Origin: Mycolicibacterium monacense
Lineage (GTDB): Bacteria; Actinomycetota; Actinomycetes; Mycobacteriales; Mycobacteriaceae
Assembly: GCF_010731575.1 (NCBI RefSeq)
Contig: NZ_AP022617.1
Span: 2,232,001 to 2,296,000, forward strand
Length of the DNA: 64,000 bases
Reading direction: 5' to 3'
Under the pieces are notes generated by a model. The model was not told the DNA's origin. It saw nothing but the letters and a program-made list of their open reading frames with translations, and searched no databases. Positions 54,250 to 63,700 of this stretch are shown piece after piece (the stretch's first letter is position 1; each line of letters starts with the position of its first letter). Position numbers and translations under genes: made by a program.

Positions 54250-55733
54250 ACCCGCCCATGAAGACGCGCGGCACGCTGTACGGAGTCGGGCTGGGACCCG
54301 GCGACCCCGAACTCGTCACCGTCAAGGCGGCCCGGGTGATCGGGCAGGCCGACGTCGTGGCGTACCACAGTGCACGGCACGGCCGCAGCATCGCGCGCCG
54401 CATCGCCGAGCCCTATCTGCGCGACGGTCAGATCGAGGAGCACCTGGTCTATCCGGTGACCACCGAGGTGACCGACCATCCCGGCGGTTACGCCGGTGCG
54501 ATGGAGGACTTCTACCGCGAAGCCGCCGAGCGGATCGCCGCGCATCTGGACGCCGGCCGTGACGTGGCGTTGCTCGCCGAGGGCGATCCGCTGTTCTACA
54601 GCTCCTACATGCACATGCACACCCGGCTCACCGAGCGGTTCACCGCCGAGATCGTGCCGGGCGTGACGTCGGTGAGTGCGGCGTCGGCGGCCATCGCCAC
54701 ACCGCTGGTCCAGGGCGAAGGGGTGCTCACGATCCTGCCGGGCACCCTGCCCGCCGACGAACTCGAGCGGCGACTGGCCGACACCGACGCCGCGGTCGTG
54801 CTCAAGCTGGGCCGCTCGTATCCGGCGGTGCGGGCCGCGCTCGCCGCGACCGGCCGGCTCGACGAGGCCTTCTACGTCGAACGCGCCAGTACCCCCGATC
54901 AGCGGACCCTGTCCGCCGCCGACGTCGACGGCGACGACAAGGTGCCGTACTTCTCGTTGGCGATGATCCCCGGTGGCGGGCGCCGGCGCGCGGTGACCGG
55001 CAGCGTCACCGTCGTCGGGCTGGGCCCCGGCGCGGCGGAGTGGATGACCCCGCAGAGCCGCCGTGAACTCGCCGCGGCCACGGATCTGATCGGCTACGGC
55101 CCCTACCTCGACCGCGTCGGCCTGCGGGACGGTCAGCAGCGCCATCCCAGCGACAACACCGACGAACCGGCCCGCGCCCGGCTGGCATGCACGCTCGCCG
55201 AACAGGGGCGCGCCGTGGCGGTGGTGTCCTCCGGCGATCCCGGCGTGTTCGCGATGGCGACCGCCGTCCTCGAGGAGGCCAAGCAGTGGCCGGGTGTCGA
55301 GGTGCGGGTGATCCCGGCGATGACGGCGGCCCAGGCCGTCGCCAGCCGCGTCGGCGCCCCGCTGGGCCACGACTATGCGGTGATCTCGCTGTCCGACCGG
55401 CTCAAACCGTGGGAGATCATCGAAGCCCGGCTGACCGCGGCCGCGCAGGCCGATCTGGTGCTGGCGATCTACAACCCGGCGTCGAAGACCCGCACCTGGC
55501 AGGTCGGCGCGATGCGCGACCTGCTGCTGGCCCACCGCGATCCCGGCACGCCGGTGGTGATCGGCCGCGACGTCGCGGGACAGCGGGAGCACGTCAAGGT
55601 GGTGCGGTTGGCCGATCTGGACCCCGCCGACGTCGACATGCGGTGTCTGCTGATCGTCGGATCGTCGCAGACCCAGTGGTACAGCGACGATGCGGGCGAT
55701 CGGGTCTTCACGCCGCGTTACTACCCGGGGTGA
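54246..55733 (+). CDS. cobIJ: Fused CobI-CobJ methyltransferase
   Basis: A 495-residue fusion. Residues 1-240 are precorrin-2 C20-methyltransferase ([39 protein letters not shown]). Residues 250-495 are precorrin-3B C17-methyltransferase ([47 protein letters not shown]). Both use SAM. The fusion is usual in mycobacteria. A palindromic operator-like sequence begins right after the stop. Confidence 0.95.
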   Translation: MNPPMKTRGTLYGVGLGPGDPELVTVKAARVIGQADVVAYHSARHGRSIARRIAEPYLRDGQIEEHLVYPVTTEVTDHPGGYAGAMEDFYREAAERIAAHLDAGRDVALLAEGDPLFYSSYMHMHTRLTERFTAEIVPGVTSVSAASAAIATPLVQGEGVLTILPGTLPADELERRLADTDAAVVLKLGRSYPAVRAALAATGRLDEAFYVERASTPDQRTLSAADVDGDDKVPYFSLAMIPGGGRRRAVTGSVTVVGLGPGAAEWMTPQSRRELAAATDLIGYGPYLDRVGLRDGQQRHPSDNTDEPARARLACTLAEQGRAVAVVSSGDPGVFAMATAVLEEAKQWPGVEVRVIPAMTAAQAVASRVGAPLGHDYAVISLSDRLKPWEIIEARLTAAAQADLVLAIYNPASKTRTWQVGAMRDLLLAHRDPGTPVVIGRDVAGQREHVKVVRLADLDPADVDMRCLLIVGSSQTQWYSDDAGDRVFTPRYYPG

Positions 55734-55752
55734 TAGTGTCACGCGTCACACT
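55734..55752. promoter_or_regulatory. 18-bp near-palindrome overlapping an extended -10
   Basis: AGTGTCACGCGTCACACT (55735-55752) is a palindrome apart from one internal C/C pair. TG-A-TAGTGT (55731-55739) is an extended -10 that runs into it, with a predicted start near 55746, so a repressor on this site would block the kinase-like gene at 55771. TetR-type control is typical for such spacing; the regulator is unknown. Confidence 0.5.
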
Positions 55753-55770
55753 GTGACGAAAGGCGGTGCC

Positions 55771-56850
55771 GTGCAGGCCCTCATTCCCGCTAAGCCGGCA
55801 GATGTCACCCCGGAGTGGTTGGGAGCGGCGTTGACCCGCGACGGTTCGCCGGTCGAGGTCCGCGCGATCGACACCGTGGCCATCGGTACCGGACAGACCG
55901 GCGCCACCTACCGGGTGTCGGTCACCTACGCCGATCCGCAGCCCGACCTGCCCACCTCGTTCGCGATCAAGCTGCCGTCCCAGGACGATGCGGTGCGCGA
56001 CCGGGTCGCGATCGGCTACCGCTCCGAGCATGCGTTCTACACGAATCTCGCCGAGCAGGTGCAGATCCCGATCCCGCCGTGCTATCACTGCGAGATCGCC
56101 GGGGAGGGCGTCGATTTCGTGCTGCTGCTCGGGGACATGGCGCCCGCGGTGCAGGGCGACCAGATCGCCGGCTGCAGCGCCGAGGAGGCGCGCCTCGCGG
56201 TCGAGGCGTTGGCCGATCTGCACGGTCCGACGTGGTGCGACCCGCAGTGGGCGGATTTCCCCGGTATCGCGATGCCCAAGCCGGAACCGGCGTCGGCGCA
56301 GGGTTTCGGCGAAGTGGCGACCATGGCGACGGGCATCACGCTGGACCGTCTCGGCGACCGGATGCGCCCCGAGGATCGCGAAACGCTGAGCGCCGCAATG
56401 TCGGTGGTGACGCCGTGGCTGCTGTCCGAACCGGACCGGTTCGCGGTGCTGCACGGCGACTACCGGCTCGACAACATGCTCTTCGACCCGGACCGGTCAC
56501 GGATCACCGTGGTGGACTGGCAGACCCTCGGCTCCGGGCTGCCGGCCAGGGACCTGTCCTACTTCACCGCGACCAGCCTGCAGCCGGAGACCAGGGCGGC
56601 CGTCGAACGCGATCTGGTCGACGCCTACCACCGGCGGCTGCTCAGCCACGGCGTGACCGGATATGACAGCGAAACCTGTTGGCGCGATTACCGTTTGGGC
56701 ATGCTGCAGGCTCCGCTGATCACAGTGCTCGGCTGTGCGTTCGCCACGTCCACCGAGCGTGGCGACGAGATGATGCTGGTGATGGCCGCCCGCGGATGTC
56801 AGGCGATCCGCGAGTTGGGCACCCTCGACCTCATCGCGCCAGCGACCTGA
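55771..56850 (+). CDS. APH/CHK-like phosphotransferase family protein
   Basis: A 359-residue kinase-fold protein with the catalytic loop [14 protein letters not shown] and metal-binding DWQT, and an N-terminal SVTYADPQPDLPTSFAIKLPSQD lobe. It is similar along its length to the N-terminal domain of the fusion at 27506-29509. GTG at 55771 has AAAGG upstream. Its 3' end overlaps the convergent cobK gene by 20 bases. The substrate is unknown and a role in cobalamin synthesis is not indicated. Confidence 0.83.
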   Translation: MQALIPAKPADVTPEWLGAALTRDGSPVEVRAIDTVAIGTGQTGATYRVSVTYADPQPDLPTSFAIKLPSQDDAVRDRVAIGYRSEHAFYTNLAEQVQIPIPPCYHCEIAGEGVDFVLLLGDMAPAVQGDQIAGCSAEEARLAVEALADLHGPTWCDPQWADFPGIAMPKPEPASAQGFGEVATMATGITLDRLGDRMRPEDRETLSAAMSVVTPWLLSEPDRFAVLHGDYRLDNMLFDPDRSRITVVDWQTLGSGLPARDLSYFTATSLQPETRAAVERDLVDAYHRRLLSHGVTGYDSETCWRDYRLGMLQAPLITVLGCAFATSTERGDEMMLVMAARGCQAIRELGTLDLIAPAT

Positions 56851-57559
56851 CCCACGCCACCGCCTCCGGCACCGTCCCCACCGTGCGGACTCCCGGCGGA
56901 ACCGGTGGCCGGTCGACCATGACGACGGGTATGCCCAGCGTCGCGGCCGCATCCAGTTTCGGCCGGGTCATGTCCCCGCCGCTGTTCTTGGTCACCAGCG
57001 CCTCGATGCGATGGGTCCGCAGCGCGGCGAGTTCGTCGTCGTAGCGGTACGGGCCGCGCGAGAGCAGCAGTTCGTGGTGGCGCGGTAGGACCTCGGCGTC
57101 GGGTGGGGTGACCGCTCGGATGAGGAACCAGGCGTCGCTGTCGCGGAAGGCGTCGACGCCGGTGCGCCCGGTGGTCAGGAAGATCCTCGAGAAACCCTTC
57201 GCCGCAACGGTCGTCGCGGCCTCCCGGTCGGAGCTCACCAAAATCGCGTCGCCCGCGGACCACGCGGGCCGGGCCAGCAGCAGGTGGGGCAACCCCAGGT
57301 CCGCGCAGACGGCGGCGGCGGTCGCGGTGATGGTCGCCGCGAACGGATGCGTCGCGTCGACGACCGCGTCGACCGGGGTGTCGGTCAGCCACCGACGCAG
57401 ACCGTCGACGCCGCCGAACCCGCCGATGCGCACCTGGCCCACCGGCAGCGCCGGATCGGGGACCCGGCCCGCCAGGGAGCTGATCACCTCGACGTCGGGG
57501 TGCAGGGCCGCTGCGAGCGCACGCGCCTCCCCCGTCCCGCCCAGCAGCAGGATCCGCAT
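56831..57559 (-). CDS. cobK: Precorrin-6A reductase CobK
   Basis: A 242-residue reductase with the Rossmann-like start MRILLLGGTGEARALAAAL, GGFGGVDGLRRWL, DATHPFAATITATAAAVC (the D/THPFA motif of CobK) and a C-terminal TKNSGG motif. It reduces precorrin-6A with NADPH. Its ATG overlaps the cobM stop by one base. Last gene of the cobL-cobM-cobK unit. Confidence 0.94.
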   Translation of the reverse strand: MRILLLGGTGEARALAAALHPDVEVISSLAGRVPDPALPVGQVRIGGFGGVDGLRRWLTDTPVDAVVDATHPFAATITATAAAVCADLGLPHLLLARPAWSAGDAILVSSDREAATTVAAKGFSRIFLTTGRTGVDAFRDSDAWFLIRAVTPPDAEVLPRHHELLLSRGPYRYDDELAALRTHRIEALVTKNSGGDMTRPKLDAAATLGIPVVMVDRPPVPPGVRTVGTVPEAVAWVRSLAR

Positions 57560-58311
57560 CAGTGCCGCCCGCGCCGCACGCGCCCCGACGAGTACAGGTA
57601 GCTCTCGGTGCCGCCGGCCGCCAGCACGTCACCGATGACGATCACCGCGGTGCGGGTGACGGCGGCGTCGTGCATCTGCGCGGCGATGTCGGCCAGGGTG
57701 CCGCGCAATACGATCTCCTCCGGCCAGCTCGCGAATGCCACGACGGCACACGGTGTTTCCGGGCGATAGCCGCCGGCGAGCAGTTCGGGCACGATGTTGT
57801 CGATCTGCGCGGCGGCCAGGTGCAGCACCAGGGTGCCGCCCGACGCGGACAGGGTGCGCAGATCCTCACCGGGCGGCATGGCCGTCGACAGTGTGGCGAC
57901 CCGGCTCAGGGTGACGGTCTGGGATACGCCCGGCACGGTGAGTTCGTGGCCCAGCGCGGCCGCCGCGGCCGCGAACGCGGGCACCCCGGGCACGATCTCG
58001 TAGTCCACGCCCAGCGCGTCGAGGCGGCGGCACTGTTCGGCCAGCGCGCTGTAGATCGACGGATCCCCGGAGTGCAGACGCGCCACGTCCTTGCCGTCGG
58101 CGTGCGCCTGTGCGAGTTCGTCGACGATCTGGTCGAGCGTGAGCGGGCCGGTGTCGACGATGCGCGCATCCGGCGGGCACAGCGCCAACAGGTCCTCGGG
58201 CATGATCGAACCGGCGTACAGGCACACCGGACACCGGCCGAGCAGCCGTTGTCCGCGCACTGTGATCAGATCGGCGGCCCCCGGACCGGCCCCGATGAAG
58301 TAGACCGTCAC
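57559..58311 (-). CDS. cobM: Precorrin-4 C11-methyltransferase CobM
   Basis: A 250-residue SAM-dependent tetrapyrrole methylase (YFIGAGPGAADLITVRGQRLL; ARLHSGDPSIYSALAEQCRRLD; VPGVPAFAAAAAALGHELTVPGVSQTV). It methylates C11 of precorrin-4. The GTG at 58311 overlaps the cobL stop (GTGA). A longer in-frame start is possible but adds unsupported residues. Confidence 0.95.
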   Translation of the reverse strand: MTVYFIGAGPGAADLITVRGQRLLGRCPVCLYAGSIMPEDLLALCPPDARIVDTGPLTLDQIVDELAQAHADGKDVARLHSGDPSIYSALAEQCRRLDALGVDYEIVPGVPAFAAAAAALGHELTVPGVSQTVTLSRVATLSTAMPPGEDLRTLSASGGTLVLHLAAAQIDNIVPELLAGGYRPETPCAVVAFASWPEEIVLRGTLADIAAQMHDAAVTRTAVIVIGDVLAAGGTESYLYSSGRVRRGRH

Positions 58312-59498
58312 GGTTTGACCACCACCCACTGCGTCACCGGCATGGCGGGGCGCCAGCCGGTGAACGTCCCGACCGGCTCACCACGGTAGTGCTGGTAGCG
58401 GCGCAACTCTCCACCCATCTTCGAATACCACTGCACGAGAACGACTTCGGACTCCGCTGTGACGGCGTTGGCGACCAGCCGGCCACCCGGTGGCAGCGCA
58501 TCCACGCAGCCGTCGAGCAGGCCGGGACGAGTCAGACCCCCGCCGATGAACACCGCCGACGGCTGCGGAACCCCGTCGAACGACTCCGGCGCCGCACCCC
58601 GCACCTCGACGTCGACACCGTGGGCGTCCGCGTTGGCCGCGATGCGCTCCCGGCGCGTCCCGTCCCGCTCGAACGCGATCGCCCGGCATCCCGCTCCGCT
58701 GCGGCACCACTCGATGCCGATGCTGCCCGAACCGGCGCCCACGTCCCACAACAACTCGCCCGGGCGCGGTGCCAGCGCGGCCAGGGTGACCGCGCGCATC
58801 GACTGTTTGGTGATCTGCCCGTCGTGGGCGAAGGCCTCGTCGGGCAGCACCTGCAACTGCCGGTCGTCGGGCCGGTAGCGGACGGCGATGACGTTGAGGG
58901 CGTCCACGTCCCCGGGCGGGTCGGCCGACCAGGACCGGGCCGTGCCGGTACGCCTGCGCTCTTCCGGTCCGCCGAGTTGCTCGAGCAGCGTCATCTCAGA
59001 CTCTCCCCGCCCGGTGTCGGTCAACGACCGGGCCAGCGTCGCGGGCGTGGACTCGTCGCGGGACAGGACGACCGCATGGCCGCCACGGCGTACCGCGGTC
59101 CGCGGCGCGGCGGTGACCAGGCTGATGACCTCGGTGTCCTGTACCGCCCAGCCGAGGCGGGCGCAGGCCAGCGTCACCGACGACACATGCGGTAGGACCG
59201 TGACGCGGTCGGGTCCGAACATCCGCACCGCCGAGCCGCCGATGCCGTGCAGCATCGGATCGCCGCTGGCCACGATGTGGACGTCACCCGCCGGGTCGTC
59301 GCGGATGGCCTGCAGGGCGGGCATCAGCGGCGACGGCCATTCGCGGCGTTCGGCGGTCACGGTGTCGTCGAGCAGGTCGAGTTGGCGTCGCGACCCGTAA
59401 ACTGTTGTCGCCCGGCGTAATTCGTCAGCAGACGCCCGGGCGAGCCCGGCCATCCCGTCGGCGCCGATCCCGACCACCACGACCCTGCTCGTCGTCAC
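58308..59498 (-). CDS. cobL: Precorrin-6Y C5,15-methyltransferase CobL (CbiE-CbiT)
   Basis: A 396-residue bifunctional enzyme. The N-terminal CbiE-like methylase (VVVGIGADGMAGLARASADELRRA; VASGDPMLHGIG) is followed by a C-terminal CbiT-like domain (LLWDVGAGSGSIGIEWCRSG, a class-I SAM motif; FIGGGLTRPGLLD), which methylates C5 and C15 and decarboxylates. The GTG at 59498 overlaps the SDR stop. Confidence 0.95.
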   Translation of the reverse strand: MTTSRVVVVGIGADGMAGLARASADELRRATTVYGSRRQLDLLDDTVTAERREWPSPLMPALQAIRDDPAGDVHIVASGDPMLHGIGGSAVRMFGPDRVTVLPHVSSVTLACARLGWAVQDTEVISLVTAAPRTAVRRGGHAVVLSRDESTPATLARSLTDTGRGESEMTLLEQLGGPEERRRTGTARSWSADPPGDVDALNVIAVRYRPDDRQLQVLPDEAFAHDGQITKQSMRAVTLAALAPRPGELLWDVGAGSGSIGIEWCRSGAGCRAIAFERDGTRRERIAANADAHGVDVEVRGAAPESFDGVPQPSAVFIGGGLTRPGLLDGCVDALPPGGRLVANAVTAESEVVLVQWYSKMGGELRRYQHYRGEPVGTFTGWRPAMPVTQWVVVKP

Positions 59499-60277
59499 CT
59501 CGGCATCCTGCGCCACACGAACCGCGGCATCAACCGCATGACCACCACCGCGGCACCCAGCGACCGTGGGATCCACACCTCACGGCGCCCCTTGGCGAGC
59601 GCCTTCACCGTCGCCTCGGCCACCTGGGCCGGGGTGCTCGACAGCGGGGCGGGGTCCATCCCCGCGGTCATCCGCCCGATCACGAAGCCCGGCCGCACGA
59701 GCAGCAGGTGCACCCCCGAACCGTGCAGCGCGTCGGCCAGCCCGTTGGCGAAACCGTCGAGTCCGGCCTTGGCCGAGCCGTAGACGTAGTTGGCTCGCCG
59801 GACACGGGCGCCGGCCACCGAGGAGAACACGACGATGGATGATCTTCGCGCGGGGCGCTCACCGACCAACGGCCCGCGGCCCGCCTCGCGCATCGTCGTC
59901 GCCAGCACCGTGAGCAGGCTGACCTGTGCGACGAAGTCGGTGTGCACGATCGCCGCCGCATGCGCGGGGTCGCGTTCGGCGCGGGCCTGGTCGCCGAGGA
60001 TGCCGAAGGCGAGGACCGCGGTGGCGATCGGGCCGTGCTCGGCCACCAGCTTCGCCACCAACGGGGCGTGCGAGCCGAGGTCGTCGGCGTCGAACTCGAC
60101 GGTGTGCACCGCCGCGGCGCCCGCCGACTGCACCGCGGAGACCTGCTCGTCGAGGCGGTCGGCGCCACGCGCGGCCAGCACCACGGTCGCGCCCGGCGCC
60201 AGCCGCGTCGCCACCTCGACGCCGATCTCGCTGCGGCCGCCGAAGATCACCACCAAACCGCTATCCGTGTCCTTCAC
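59495..60277 (-). CDS. SDR family oxidoreductase (Rv2073c-like)
   Basis: A 260-residue SDR with an altered dinucleotide motif ([16 protein letters not shown]), [29 protein letters not shown] (catalytic Ser and YxxxK) and a C-terminal hydrophobic segment ([21 protein letters not shown]), suggesting membrane association. It resembles DprE2-type enzymes but the role is unknown. First gene of the SDR-cobL-cobM-cobK unit. The GTG lies 7 bases after CATACT, a leaderless-type arrangement. Confidence 0.83.
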   Translation of the reverse strand: MKDTDSGLVVIFGGRSEIGVEVATRLAPGATVVLAARGADRLDEQVSAVQSAGAAAVHTVEFDADDLGSHAPLVAKLVAEHGPIATAVLAFGILGDQARAERDPAHAAAIVHTDFVAQVSLLTVLATTMREAGRGPLVGERPARRSSIVVFSSVAGARVRRANYVYGSAKAGLDGFANGLADALHGSGVHLLLVRPGFVIGRMTAGMDPAPLSSTPAQVAEATVKALAKGRREVWIPRSLGAAVVVMRLMPRFVWRRMPR

Positions 60278-60311
60278 GGCTGCCAGTATGTCCTGCGCTA
60301 GCGTGGGTCCC

Positions 60312-60737
60312 GTGGCTACATCGGGCCGCAAGGCGACCACCCGGCTGACCAGCGATGCATTGGCGTTCCTGACCGAACGCCACCTCGCGATGCTGACCAC
60401 CCTGCGGTCGGACAACTCTCCGCACGTCGTGGCGGTCGGGTTCACCTTCGACCCGAAGACGCACATCGCCCGGGTGATCACCTCCGGCGGCTCGCAGAAG
60501 GCGGTCAACGCCGAACAACGGGGTGTCGCGGTGCTCAGCCAGGTCGACGGCGCCCGCTGGCTGTCGCTGGAGGGCAAGTCGACCGTGAACTCCGATCCGG
60601 ACGCCGTCCGGGACGCCGAACTGCGCTACGCCCAGCGGTACCGAACACCGCGGGTCAACCCGGAGCGCGTGGTGATCGAGGTACGCGTCGAGCGGGTGCT
60701 GGGCTCCTCCCAGCTCCTCGACCGCTCCTCGGACTAA
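60312..60737 (+). CDS. PPOX-class F420-dependent oxidoreductase (Rv2074-like)
   Basis: A 141-residue split-barrel protein ([58 protein letters not shown]). It matches Rv2074, an F420-dependent biliverdin reductase in M. tuberculosis. The GTG lies exactly 7 bases after TAGCGT (60299-60304) and lacks a Shine-Dalgarno, so a leaderless transcript is likely. It overlaps the convergent pepE by 4 bases. Confidence 0.85.
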   Translation: MATSGRKATTRLTSDALAFLTERHLAMLTTLRSDNSPHVVAVGFTFDPKTHIARVITSGGSQKAVNAEQRGVAVLSQVDGARWLSLEGKSTVNSDPDAVRDAELRYAQRYRTPRVNPERVVIEVRVERVLGSSQLLDRSSD

Positions 60738-61876
60738 CCGGCCGCGGCCGGTCCGGCAGGCACCACCACCAGGTCGTGCGGCCGGTTGTTCACCGACTCC
60801 GCGCCGTCCTCGGTGACGATCACGATGTCCTCGATGCGTGCGCCCCACTGCCCCGGGAAGTAGATGCCGGGTTCGACGCTGAACGCCATACCGACCTCGA
60901 GCGGCAGATCGTTGCCGGCCACGATGTAGGGCTCCTCGTGCACCGACAGGCCGATACCGTGGCCGGTGCGGTGCACGAACGCCTCGGCCAACCCCTCGGC
61001 GGCCAGCACGTCACGCGCGGCGGCGTCGATCTGCTCGGCGGTGACGCCCGGACGCACCGCCTCGACGGCGGCCCGCTGGGCGCGCTGCAACACGGCGTAG
61101 CGGCGCGCCACCTCGGGATCGGGTTCGCCGAGGCTGTAGGTGCGCGTCGAGTCGGAGTTGTATCCGGGTTCGTAGGGGCCGCCGATGTCGACGACGACGA
61201 CGTCCCCGGCCCGCAGTTCGCGGTTCGAGCATTCGTGGTGCGGGTCGGCGCCGTGCGGGCCGGATCCGACGATGATGAACGCCACCTCCGAATGCCCTTC
61301 GGCGACAATGGCTTCCGCGATGTCCGCGGCGACGTCGGCCTCGGTGCGACCGGCCACCAGGAACTCCGGGACCCGCGCATGCACGCGGTCGATGGCCGCA
61401 CCGGCCTTGCGCAGGGCGTCGATCTCGGCGGCGTCCTTGCGCATCCTCAACCGGCGCAGCACATCGGTGGCCAGCACCGGCACCTCGCCGAGCACCCCGG
61501 CCAGCGGCAGCAGGTGCAGCGCGGGCATCGAATCGGTCACCGCGGTGCGCAGCGTCCCACCGCCGAGCGCCTCGGCGACCAGTTCGTACGGGTTGTCGCC
61601 GTCGACCCAGTCCCGCACCGCCACACCGAGTTCGGGTAACGCGGACTCCTTCAGCGCCGCCAACTCCAGCCGCGGCACCACGATCGTCGGGTCCCCGTCA
61701 GCGGGCAGCACCAGCGCGGTCAGCCGTTCGAAGGTCTGCGCCCGCGAACCCACCAGATAGCGCAGGTCGTAACCGGGCGTGATGACCAGGCCGGCCAATC
61801 CGGCGTCACGCGCCGCGGCGGCGGCGGACTGGAGTCGTCGGGCGTAGACATCGGTGTCGAATCGGCTGCCGGTCAT
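60734..61876 (-). CDS. pepE: M24 family metallopeptidase (Xaa-Pro dipeptidase-like, PepE)
   Basis: A 380-residue M24 (creatinase/prolidase) protein. The N-terminal creatinase-N domain precedes the C-terminal pita-bread domain with metal ligands in [19 protein letters not shown] (the first Asp and the later Asp of SDSTR), [15 protein letters not shown] (His), [16 protein letters not shown] (Glu). The His-Gly-Ile-Gly motif is intact. It hydrolyses X-Pro dipeptides. A leaderless promoter lies 7 bases upstream. Confidence 0.92.
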   Translation of the reverse strand: MTGSRFDTDVYARRLQSAAAAARDAGLAGLVITPGYDLRYLVGSRAQTFERLTALVLPADGDPTIVVPRLELAALKESALPELGVAVRDWVDGDNPYELVAEALGGGTLRTAVTDSMPALHLLPLAGVLGEVPVLATDVLRRLRMRKDAAEIDALRKAGAAIDRVHARVPEFLVAGRTEADVAADIAEAIVAEGHSEVAFIIVGSGPHGADPHHECSNRELRAGDVVVVDIGGPYEPGYNSDSTRTYSLGEPDPEVARRYAVLQRAQRAAVEAVRPGVTAEQIDAAARDVLAAEGLAEAFVHRTGHGIGLSVHEEPYIVAGNDLPLEVGMAFSVEPGIYFPGQWGARIEDIVIVTEDGAESVNNRPHDLVVVPAGPAAAG

Positions 61877-61883
61877 GAGGACA

Positions 61884-61893
61884 AGGCTACTGT
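61884..61893. promoter_or_regulatory. Overlapping divergent leaderless -10 boxes (pepE and 61902 gene)
   Basis: Minus strand: TAGCCT (61884-61889), 7 bases, ATG of pepE (61876). Plus strand: TACTGT (61888-61893), 8 bases, ATG at 61902. Neither gene has a Shine-Dalgarno. The two boxes overlap by 2 bases, so the genes should compete for polymerase. Confidence 0.5.
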
Positions 61894-61901
61894 TCTAGAC
61901 G

Positions 61902-62753
61902 ATGCTCCGAGATATCCGCGACCTCATCGACGACCACGATGCGTATGCCGAGGAACTACGGCGACGCTGGGGTGGCCTGCTCAGTTACCGCTACATCGGC
62001 CGGTTGTACGCGTCCATGGATCCCCGCGCGGTCGACGACACCGTGGTCCTGCGCAGCGACATGCGCAACCCGACCGGCGGACTCCTGTTGTCGGTGTTGG
62101 GCATTGCCGCCCCGGAGAGCGGGCACATGTCTGATCTGGAGGCGGTGCCCAACCCGGTCGTGCACTCGTGTCAGCTGCTCGACCCCGGCCTCGACGTGCG
62201 GCGCATCGAGATCGTCTCCGAGGAGCTCCGGCGTGGCAGGCAGATGGGTTACAGCCGCGCGAAGATCGTCGACGCCGACCGACCCGAACGCGTCCTGGCC
62301 CTGATCGAGGGACAGGGCGTCAGCATCGGCACACCGCCGGCGGGCCTGCAGAAGATGGAGGTCGACGCGATCGAGGTGGTCGACTCCCCCGACCTGCCGC
62401 CGCTGTGGCAGGTGTTCGGCGCGCACCGGCGACCCGACGGGCACTGGGCGCTCCCGGAACTGTCCGCCGAGGTGGCCTCCCCGGACGCCGCCCTGCACAT
62501 CGGGCCGCAGTTCGTCGTCCTCGAGACCGCGGCCGCCGACGCCGCCGCCGCGGTGGCCGGCACCGACCGACTGCAGGGCACGTCGTCGCACGTGATGTTC
62601 ATGGCCCGCGGCAAAGTGGGCCCGTTCCGGGCCGACACCGAAGCGGTGGCGGGGGCCGGTGACACCGTCGCGGTGCGGGTCGTGGTGCACGACGAGGGCA
62701 ACGGTGACCGCCCGATCACCAGCGCCTCCTACGTATTCGCGAGCGTCCGATGA
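61902..62753 (+). CDS. Hypothetical protein, double-hotdog-like
   Basis: A 283-residue soluble protein. The sequence pattern (two halves, each with a long helix packed against strands: [41 protein letters not shown] and [41 protein letters not shown]) suggests a PaaI-like or acyl-CoA-thioesterase-like hotdog protein. No catalytic residue can be named with certainty. It overlaps the exonuclease gene by 4 bases, so the two are co-transcribed. Confidence 0.65.
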   Translation: MLRDIRDLIDDHDAYAEELRRRWGGLLSYRYIGRLYASMDPRAVDDTVVLRSDMRNPTGGLLLSVLGIAAPESGHMSDLEAVPNPVVHSCQLLDPGLDVRRIEIVSEELRRGRQMGYSRAKIVDADRPERVLALIEGQGVSIGTPPAGLQKMEVDAIEVVDSPDLPPLWQVFGAHRRPDGHWALPELSAEVASPDAALHIGPQFVVLETAAADAAAAVAGTDRLQGTSSHVMFMARGKVGPFRADTEAVAGAGDTVAVRVVVHDEGNGDRPITSASYVFASVR

Positions 62754-63700
62754 GCGCCCCGCTTCTGCTGCTCGACGGTGCGAGCATGTGGTTCCGGTCG
62801 TACTTCGCGCTGCCGTCGTCGATCACCGCCCCCGACGGCAGGCCGGTCAACGCGGTCCGTGGCTTCCTGGACACGGTCGCGATGCTGATCGGGCGTGAGC
62901 GGCCGTCCCGGCTGGTGGTGTGCCGCGACGACGACTGGCGGCCGCAGTGGCGCGTCGACCTGGTCCCGTCGTACAAGGCGCACCGCGTCGCCGAACCCCA
63001 GGCCGCGGGAACCGATGTCGAGGTCGTGCCCGACGAGCTGACCCCGCAGGTCGACATGATCATGGAGATGCTCGACGCGTTCGGGATCCCGCACGCCGGT
63101 GCGCCCGGCTACGAGGCCGACGACGTGCTCGGCACCCTGGCCGCCGCCGAGGAACGCGACCGGGTGATCGTGGTCAGCGGCGACCGCGACATGCTGCAGG
63201 TGGTGCGCGACGACCCGGTCGAGGTGCGGGTCCTCTACCTCGGCCGCGGGATGAGCAAGGCCACGCTGTTCGGACCGGCCGAGGTCGCCGACCAGTACGC
63301 CGTCCCCAAGGAACGCGCCGGCGCGGCCTACGCCGAGCTGGCGTTGATGCGCGGCGATCCGTCCGACGGGCTGCCCGGCGTGCCGGGCGTCGGCGAGAAG
63401 ACCGCCGCCACGCTGCTGGCCCAGTTCGGCTCCCTGGAGGCGATCGTCGCGGCCGCCAACGACCCGAAGTCGAAGATGTCGAAGGCGTACCGCAAGAAGA
63501 TGCTCGCCGCCGCCGACTACATCGAGGCGGCCGAACCGGTGGTACGCGTCGCGACCGACGCCCCCGTCACGATGTCGACGAAGACCGACGAGTTGCCCTT
63601 GGCCGCAGCGCATCCGCGCAAGGTCGCCCAGTTGGCGGGCGACCTCGGCGTGACGTCGTCGGTCGGGCGGTTGCAGAAGGCGCTCGACGCCCTCGACTAA
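62750..63700 (+). CDS. 5'-3' exonuclease (Rv2090-like)
   Basis: A 316-residue FEN/PolA-N-type nuclease without a polymerase domain. It carries the metal-binding aspartates in [49 protein letters not shown], and the helix-hairpin-helix [21 protein letters not shown]. It processes DNA 5' flaps in repair or replication. The ATG overlaps the preceding stop (ATGA). It is convergent with the DUF4333 gene by a 4-base overlap. Confidence 0.93.
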   Translation: MSAPLLLLDGASMWFRSYFALPSSITAPDGRPVNAVRGFLDTVAMLIGRERPSRLVVCRDDDWRPQWRVDLVPSYKAHRVAEPQAAGTDVEVVPDELTPQVDMIMEMLDAFGIPHAGAPGYEADDVLGTLAAAEERDRVIVVSGDRDMLQVVRDDPVEVRVLYLGRGMSKATLFGPAEVADQYAVPKERAGAAYAELALMRGDPSDGLPGVPGVGEKTAATLLAQFGSLEAIVAAANDPKSKMSKAYRKKMLAAADYIEAAEPVVRVATDAPVTMSTKTDELPLAAAHPRKVAQLAGDLGVTSSVGRLQKALDALD

